Of a stretch of DNA of 64,000 bases, positions 57,533 to 64,000 are shown in pieces. Positions within the stretch are counted from its first letter, which is position 1. Every line of letters begins with the position of its first letter. The stretch is from assembly GCF_000182565.1 (NCBI RefSeq), contig NW_015971539.1, positions 801,219 through 865,218 on the forward strand. Reading direction: 5' to 3'. The stretch is from Spizellomyces punctatus DAOM BR117 (Eukaryota; Chytridiomycota; Chytridiomycetes; Spizellomycetales; Spizellomycetaceae). The notes beneath the pieces were generated by a model. The model was not told the origin of the DNA. It searched no databases and worked only from the letters and a program-made list of their open reading frames with translations. The position numbers and the translations under genes were made by a program.

Positions 57533-59683
57533 ATGATGAGTTGGGATACTCCTTCTACTAGTATCGATCAGGGCTGGAATATGGATTCTATGGATGATCA
57601 ACCCACAGTGGATACACGCATGGATACAGATACTGTGGGTGCAGAGGGTTGGAAGAACGAGTCTCGCTCTTTTGACGACACTCCCATGCAAGGTATTTTT
57701 TTATTGTTTGTGTGTTTTCAGTTTCTTTCTGCTGACTATTATCAAGGAGAGACTTGCCACAATTGTGGAGCAGAGGGGCACAAGGCAAGGGACTGCACAG
57801 AGCCTCGCAAACCACGCCAAGGAGAGACTTGTCGCAACTGTGGAGATCCTACTCACTATGCCAAAGACTGTCCTCTGCCCAAAAAGCCAAAGGAAGGAAC
57901 GGGCTGCATGACGTGTGGATCCTCGGACCATTACGCCCGTGATTGTCCAGAGAGGACACGCGAGCGCACCCGTGCTTCCGACGAGGAATTGATTGCCCTC
58001 TGGGAATCCTTTATTACGGCTGATGATGATGGGGAATTTGATGAGATTAGAAGGATTCTCTTGGCCATTATGGACAAGGATCCCGATGAAACGTGGCCTG
58101 GTCTCGAGAAGAGGCTGCGTAATTCTGGCTGCAAGCAAGTATCCCTTGCACTCATTGACCATGTTCCAATACGCTTACACACTTGACAGAACGCATGTGG
58201 TGGCAGAACCTCGCATGTTGCCCCCCAACAAGGAACTCGCTGATAACCAGGGTCACGGCAACAAGCGGTAATTCAATATCTTGTTGCCATTTTTAACCCG
58301 CCTTTTACTAATCTCCTTTGACTTTAGCTACGAGATTACATTCATTAGGAACCCCCGCGTTCTCAAATTCAAGCTCAAGGACGACGATGCAAAGACGGCC
58401 AATGCTGAACGGCTCAAGGACGCGGGCACCATTCGCGAACGGTTCAAAGTGAATGGCAAATTCGAGTTGCCCGACTGGCAGATGGAGGGTCTGACGGCCA
58501 CTCAGAGAAACATTGCCAATAATGCCTGTCTTTGTTGCGGCAAGTCTTTTTTTTCAAATTCACCACGCCCAGTCACGTACATGCTCTGATTTAATCAACG
58601 CAGGTTCCACTGAGCACAGGACCAAAGAATGTAGCGAGGAACGTGAGCGGCCCAAAGTCGGCATTTGCTTCAAGGTAACTCTTGGTTGCAAAAATGTGTT
58701 GAGCAACTATTGACATTTGTCATGTACAGTGCGGCGAGTCTGGACATCATTTCCGTACATGCCCCAATCCCGATCGTACGTGCTTGTCTCGATCCATGCA
58801 CTCTAGAGTCCTAGACACTAATGCATTCTTGTCCATTTTCATGACTTGCACACACACACACACACAGCGGCACGTATGAATACGGGGTGCCGTCGTTGTG
58901 GCAAAGAAGGTCACAGGGTATGCATGCATGTTATTTGATACTTTTAGGTCGTGCAGTCATCTCAACTGACGGATAACAGGCATCCGATTGTCCCGAGCCC
59001 GACACCAGGACGTAGGTAGCAATCCATTATTGAACTTGCAGCAATTTTAACATTTCGTTTTCTTGCAGCATAACGTGCAGGCGCTGTGAAAAAGAAGGTG
59101 GGTCAACATGAAACGCAAACTCGATCCATGGCAATGCTGACGCCAGTGTGTTTGATTTTCTAGGGCACAAGGCGAGCGAATGTCCTGAACCCGACACTCG
59201 TACCTGCAACAATTGCGGTGAGCCCGGCCACAAGCAAGCAGAGTGCACCGAGCCCCGCAAACCTCGCGGCGGAGGTAGTGCCTGCTACAAGTATGTGACC
59301 TTTTCCATGTCCTATTCAACTCTGTACTGACGCGTGGGGGTGGATAGTTGTCAACAGGAAGGTCATTTATCCAAGGACTGCACTGAGCCGAGGAGGGAAC
59401 GCAGGCCAATGAAGTGCCACAAGTGTCACCAAGAAGGTATTTCACGGTAGACGCCAGCATCCACACGGTATGGCTTTTTCTGACGCTTTTGATAGGCCAC
59501 AAGGCTGCGGATTGCACTGAATCTGGTGGCGACTATTCCAACGACGGCTATTCTGGCGGGTACGGAAACAATTCGACCGGTGACAATGATGTTACCATGC
59601 AAGATTCCGCTTCGAGTGCCGCCGCGTTTGATAGCAACTGGAACCCCCAAGAAGAAACGCCCCAAGTCGGGGGAGGCTGGTAA
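57533..59683 (+). CDS. Multi-CCHC zinc-knuckle nucleic-acid-binding protein (CNBP/Gis2-like)
   Basis: Spliced gene of about ten exons from the ATG at 57533 (a second ATG follows at once) to the TAA at 59681-59683. After an acidic N terminus it encodes three knuckles in tandem (CHNCGAEGHKARDC, CRNCGDPTHYAKDC, CMTCGSSDHYARDC). A helical, non-zinc region follows (DEELIALWESFITADDDGEF ... ITFIRNPRVLKFKLKDDDAK). Seven more knuckles come next: CLCCGSTEHRTKEC, CFKCGESGHHFRTC, CRRCGKEGHRASDC, CRRCEKEGHKASEC, CNNCGEPGHKQAEC, CYNCQQEGHLSKDC, CHKCHQEGHKAADC. The tail is Gly/Asn/Ser-rich. Such proteins bind single-stranded RNA or DNA and often promote translation. One intron (58540-58603) has a GC-AG boundary. 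Confidence 0.9.
58540..58603 (+). other. GC-AG intron within a zinc knuckle
   Basis: Exon ends TGTTGCG, followed by GCAAGT and, 64 bp on, an ACGCAG acceptor. Joining restores CLCCGSTEHRTKEC, a perfect CCHC spacing, so the non-canonical GC donor must be used. The rest of the donor (CAAGT) is a strong match, as is usual for GC donors. Confidence 0.85.
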
Positions 59684-59963
59684 AGAAGCAGACATTTTGA
59701 AAACAGCGATACCCACTGGTGTTTGTTTGTCGTGCGTTGGTCATGATGACAAGGCTTTGCGAATGTGATTTAAAAAAATTGTGTAAAATGTTGCGAGAGA
59801 TGCTGTCAAAATAAAAATGGAATTGCGAAATGAAAATCCAGAACCCCCAAACCCCGATCGCCACGCCACATGCGCCACATTGACGCAAGCTAGTAGACAA
59901 GGCGCGTGTCTACTAGTAATAGTTTTGGTTCAGCAACGATTGAGCGACTTATTGAATTCAAAT

Positions 59964-61511
59964 ATGGCCGATGCACAAGAAACCATCAAGCAATTTACGG
60001 GGATCACTGGGTGCACAGAGGATCAAGGTGTGTGTGTGGGTTGTGCTGTTGTTCAAGACTTTAGTAAGCTTACCAAGTACGTTCCCTTGTCTTGTAGCCA
60101 AATTCTTTTTGGAAGCCAATGGATGGGATCTAGAGGTACTGCAACCCGCTCCACATTGATTCTATTACTGCGTCTCGTGCTCATACATACTGTCTAGTCT
60201 GCCACGAGCAGCTACTTTGAAGATTCCTCTGAACCGGGCACATCCACCCGTCCATCTGGACCCACCAGCGCAACACCGCACACTGAACCCGCACCACCTT
60301 CATCATCATCATCATCATCGTCTCGACCCACCCGCGACACACGCGTCAAAACGTTTCGAGACCTCATGGAAGGACAAGCAGCAAGTGATAGCGAAGAAGA
60401 GGATCAAACTTTTTTTGCGGGTGGTGAAAAATCGTAATGTTATTCGTCATTTGAATTTTTACTTTTATGCACATGTTTGACTGGTATTGTTTTTTTGTTA
60501 GGGGGTTGATGATGCAGGGTGGACCCAAGAGTGATCAGCTTGTTAAAAAGATTTTGGATAAAGCTGCCAAGTATGTTTTTTTCTTGTATTAGGTTTTGGA
60601 TCTGTGCGAAAGATATTAAAATGTGTTGAATGTTTTAGATCTGGACCAGCCCCTGAAGAATTTAAAAAGAATGAAAAAAAGACGTTTGTCGGCGCTGGTA
60701 ATGTTCTTAGTTCCTGTTTTTTTCAAAATGGTTTTTGTTTATGGTTTTATATAGGATACCGGTTGGGATCCGAGGATGAACCCGTTGGTCCATCTACACC
60801 GGCCGTTCAACCCTCTGCGCGGACAGCACCCGAACCCGTACGTTCCCTCCAAACCCTTGTAAAGAAAATTTGACTAAATATTTTATCAAAAGGTTGAACG
60901 TCATTTAACGTTTTGGCGAAACGGGTTTAGTATTGATGATGGGCCGTTACGGGGGTACGATGACCCCGAATCTCAAGAATTTTTACGAGCCATTAATAGC
61001 GGGTACGGTATCCAACACCCATCTTGCACACACATCACTCTTTTAATTCCCTTTTTTTAGACGTGCACCCACCCACCTCCTCAATGTCGCCTACGACCAA
61101 CCCGTCGAAGTCAAAGTCACGCGAAACCTTGAACAAGATTACATCCCACCCCCCAAGAAACCCGTAGCAGCATTTTCAGGAAGCGGACAACGATTAGGTG
61201 GTGTGACGAGTACCCTCCCCGGGTCCTTCCCCCCATCCCAATCAAGTACAACAAACACGACGTTGGAAATCAACCCATCTCTCCCGACCACGACCCTCCA
61301 ACTCCGTCTTCCAGATGGTACACGTCTCCCCATTCAATTGAATACGGTGCATACACTTGGGGATGTCCGGAGGGTTCTTGGGAGTCGACCTGATGTCAGT
61401 GCGAGGCCTTTTGGGTTTTTTTCGAGTTTTCCGACAAAAGAGTTGAAAGAGGATGTGTCTGTTGAGGAGGCGGGGGTTTTGGGGGCTGTTGTTGTTGTTA
61501 GGTGGATTTAA
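59964..61511 (+). CDS. p47 / Shp1-type Cdc48 adaptor (UBA-SEP-UBX)
   Basis: Eight exons (59964-60027, 60098-60135, 60198-60433, 60502-60570, 60639-60697, 60755-60837, 60893-61002, 61061-61511) encode 369 residues. It has an N-terminal UBA ([20 protein letters not shown], then LEANGWDLE), a Ser-rich linker with TFRDL, and the SEP domain ([20 protein letters not shown], then [20 protein letters not shown]). A C-terminal UBX domain follows ([20 protein letters not shown] ... [17 protein letters not shown]). The order is that of mammalian NSFL1C/p47 and yeast Shp1/Ubx1, cofactors of the Cdc48/p97 ATPase in membrane fusion, proteasomal degradation and PP1 regulation. The UBX R..FPxR loop reads SSFPTKE, with Lys in the place of the usual Arg. 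Confidence 0.93.
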
Positions 61512-62578
61512 GAATTGTGGGTTTTGTTGATGTACATGTTGCAAATAATACATATATTCTTTTGCAAACAAGATGTCTGTATGGCAATGCGCCCATTATG
61601 CGATTTGATATACAGTGCATAGTGTAGAGGTGACATAAAAACTGGCACTAGCTACTACACCAGGGAATAAACCGGCGACAACCGGTTCGGAAAAGCTAAG
61701 CTACTAATAGGCAATTATACACGCAATACGTAACCGTTGGTTCTAACCGGATAATTGCCCACCACCACACGCGGTCCCTACTAGGCCTTGATCTGGAACT
61801 CTTGATGGCATTGAAGCCAGAGTCTTCGCAAGAGAGTTGATATCGTCTGGGAGACTCGCAAGCCAGAGGATGTTCAGTGACAAGGCTTGGAGACTATACA
61901 TGCATGTTAGTGACAGAATAACATGAAAAGAGATGATGCCATTGGTACATACCAACCAAGCTCAACTAATGTGGCAGCATAATAGTAGTTTTTGTTATCG
62001 GGATCCGATTGGTTGCCACTGGTTCTGGTCACGGTTGCTGTCGGGCGGTCGAGGTCCTCGACACCACCACATCGGCGTTCTCATGGTTGACCGAGTCGCG
62101 ATGAGGTTGTGTGGGTCGCTATGAGGTTGCAATGTGGGTCGTAATGAGCGTTGCGCAGATGCTTCGAGTCGAGGATGGGTAAAGAGGAAAGAGGGAAAAG
62201 GCCCCCCTTTTATAAACCTTCGGCATGCGCCTCACCGCAGTTTAAAAAACAAAACATTACAATACATGCTTCACCGTTTTGAGTGATAGATGGGGGTGCT
62301 GATTATGCGATATGATTAACCGGATTATCCGGATAATAATGGGTCTTAGTGCCATTTTCAATCACCTCCACACTATGTTTGTAATGTAAGGAGTGTATCT
62401 TTGTCGTCGTCGTTGGGTATACTCTATTGAAACAAAACACAAAATGTTTTTTTCCAAACCCCAAAATACAAAAAAAAATACTTTTTCTACTAAAACAACA
62501 ACAACACCTATATAATATATTCAAAAACAAAAAAATAAAACTATACAAACTATATAAAAAAAAAAAAACTCGTCTTCT
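61512..62578. other. Gene-poor, repeat-containing intergenic region
   Basis: It holds a possible gene remnant on the minus strand (separate entry), a short imperfect tandem repeat near 62090-62150 (gtcg(c/t)(g/t)atgaggttg units), two ccggataat words near 61748 and 62326, and an A-rich 3' flank (62450-62570) for the next gene. Confidence 0.5.
61743..62030 (-). pseudogene. Possible small gene or LRR-like gene remnant
   Basis: On the minus strand a GTATGT donor near 61952 and a TATAG acceptor near 61893 would join two open segments: ...NKNYYYAATLVELG and LQALSLNILWLASLPDDINS followed by LAKTLASMPSRV. The second part has the LxxLxLxxxxLxxLPxxI rhythm of a leucine-rich repeat, cut off by a stop. 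Upstream frames are closed, so no full gene can be built. It could be a decayed LRR exon or chance. Confidence 0.25.
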
Positions 62579-64000
62579 TTACATACCTACAAGCCTCTTT
62601 AAACCCCTCCACCTCCGTTTCTTCATCATACTATCCAAACGAGGGGGCGGGATAAACACCCTCGATTTAGGGGTACCGTTAGAGTTTGTGGGGTGAATAG
62701 AGTAGGGTTGGGTGGGTGTGATGGGTTCCAAAAGCAAAGTGTCGTGAGTGGATTCATTGGAATGGGTATTCAGTGCGTTGCAAGAGGACTTGCATGCAGA
62801 GGACATTTCCAACACACGTTCACCATCTTGAACCACACGTTGAGTGGTGGAATCTCCACTCCGAATTTTTCCATACGTCCTCCTCGAGCTTTGAACAGGC
62901 CTTAAAACCGCCCGTTGAGAATCCAATGACGGCCGCTCAAGTCGATCAATCGTCGTAGAGTACTCAATTAACGCTGTCGTCTTGTCTTTTGGATGCGGGT
63001 CTTCTTGGATCGTAAGCGAACGTCGTGTCCCCGCAAAACTTGAAGTTTTCGCAGGTCGAGGAGAGTAAGTCGTGTTGAGTTTATCATCCCAACGTACAAT
63101 CTCCTCACTCTTTGATTTACGTAACGTGGCTCTCTGTAACTCAAAACAAGGTTCACGGAGTCGGTTGACGCCTAATGTGTAGTTGAGTAAAATGGCGTTC
63201 AAGAGGGCTTCGTTGCCTGAATTTGAGAGTTGGCGTGTGAGGGACGGGAGGGAGGATACCCTAATCTCCTATCCAAAAAAAAAAAAAAAAAAACGTAAAT
63301 ACACTTATCATCCAAAAAAAAAACAATAAAAGACAGTACCTGACTCCACTCCCTCTTCCACTCCTCCAGATCCGAAACCCTCCTTCCCTGCTCTCTAAAC
63401 CCATCCGTCGACACCACACTCTGGAAATTCAACCACTCGTCAATAGTAGGTGTGGTTGGGCGGTCGGGACGTGGACTGGCGGGTGGTGTCACAGGAGTCT
63501 GAATCGGTGGACTGAGAATGGGGGGAAGGTCCAGTGGATGGAACATGGCGCCGAAACCGTTTGTGGTGGAGAGTGAGGAATGGGTTAGTGAGGCTGTGGA
63601 GGGGTAGGATCGGGAAGAGCGGGTTGAGGAGGAGGATACTGGGCGGGAAGTCCTATAATAAACAACATTGTAAATATCATTTCAAAGGATGTTTTATTGG
63701 TACACGTTCAGAGGTAAAAACTTACCGTCTCGTTTTCCGTTCCAACGTATCATTCAACTTTTCCGGCTGGAACGCATACGGATCATTCGCCAACTCCAAC
63801 GGCGGGGTCGGGAACTGATCGACCAACCTCCGAATCCCCTCATTCGTAACCCCCTCCGACCCCGACGCTGACGCAGATCCAGATTGAACAGACTGCACAT
63901 CATCACTTAAGGACGCATGTGCACTTGACGGCGATTTCCGGGAAGGAGAAGCAAGTTCCAATGAATCCCGGGCGTTTTTGATGGCATGGGGATTCACAAC
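62579..64000 (-). CDS. Hypothetical Ser/Pro-rich protein (partial, runs off right edge)
   Basis: Three exons seen (63726-64000 open at the edge, 63340-63652, 62579-63268). The visible 420 or so residues are polar and largely disordered. A proline-rich segment (DLPPILSPPIQTPVTPPASP) and one more ordered part (TIDEWLNFQSVVSTDGFREQ, and later NEALLNAILLNYTLGVNRLR) stand out. The C terminus is basic (MKKRRWRGLKRLVGM). No domain recognised; the 5' end lies outside the window. Confidence 0.7.

Overview
The window looks like nuclear DNA of an early-diverging, probably zoosporic (chytrid-type) fungus. Genes are dense and intron-rich; most introns are 55-110 bp with GTAAGT-like donors and YAG acceptors. 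The core genes are fungal/opisthokont (CLASP, UPF2, NPR3, ATG13, alpha-arrestin, BAP31, p47/Shp1). LanC-like and LRRC34-like genes, which are rare or absent in Dikarya but common in ciliated lineages, point away from yeasts and filamentous Dikarya. The assignment is inference; no rRNA or species marker is present. I see no tRNA, CRISPR array or complete mobile element.

Layout, left to right: an HMG-box regulator running off the left edge (minus); a very large type II membrane protein with a Ser/Thr-rich stalk and plant-type leucine-rich repeats at its C terminus (2.2-9.0 kb, plus); an unrecognised gene (minus) divergent from a short-chain dehydrogenase (plus); a low-complexity hypothetical protein; CLASP (plus) convergent with UPF2 (minus); a LanC-like protein and the GATOR1 subunit NPR3 (both minus); a SulP transporter with STAS and cyclic-nucleotide-binding-like domains (plus); a tiny Ser-rich ORF and a multi-pass membrane protein; an AIP-like immunophilin co-chaperone (minus) divergent from ATG13 (plus); a small Lys-rich protein (minus); an LRRC34-like LRR protein; a mitochondrial rhodanese; an alpha-arrestin; BAP31; an intronless PPR protein (minus); a prolyl-oligopeptidase/oligopeptidase B-like enzyme (minus) whose first intron carries telomere-like repeats; a protein with ten CCHC zinc knuckles; p47/Shp1; and a hypothetical gene running off the right edge (minus).

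How the genes relate: NPR3 (inhibitor of TORC1), a vacuolar-type SulP/STAS protein and ATG13 (TORC1 target) lie within 15 kb and belong to nutrient sensing, but nothing in the sequence proves co-regulation. UPF2, the zinc-knuckle protein and the PPR protein act on RNA. p47, BAP31, the AIP-like co-chaperone and the arrestin are protein quality-control or trafficking factors. The most unusual locus is the 2025-residue LRR membrane protein, whose repeats are encoded by successive exons separated by phase-2 introns.

Exon boundaries were derived by eye from splice motifs, phase and protein continuity. Most are internally consistent in phase, but individual junctions may be off by a few bases.
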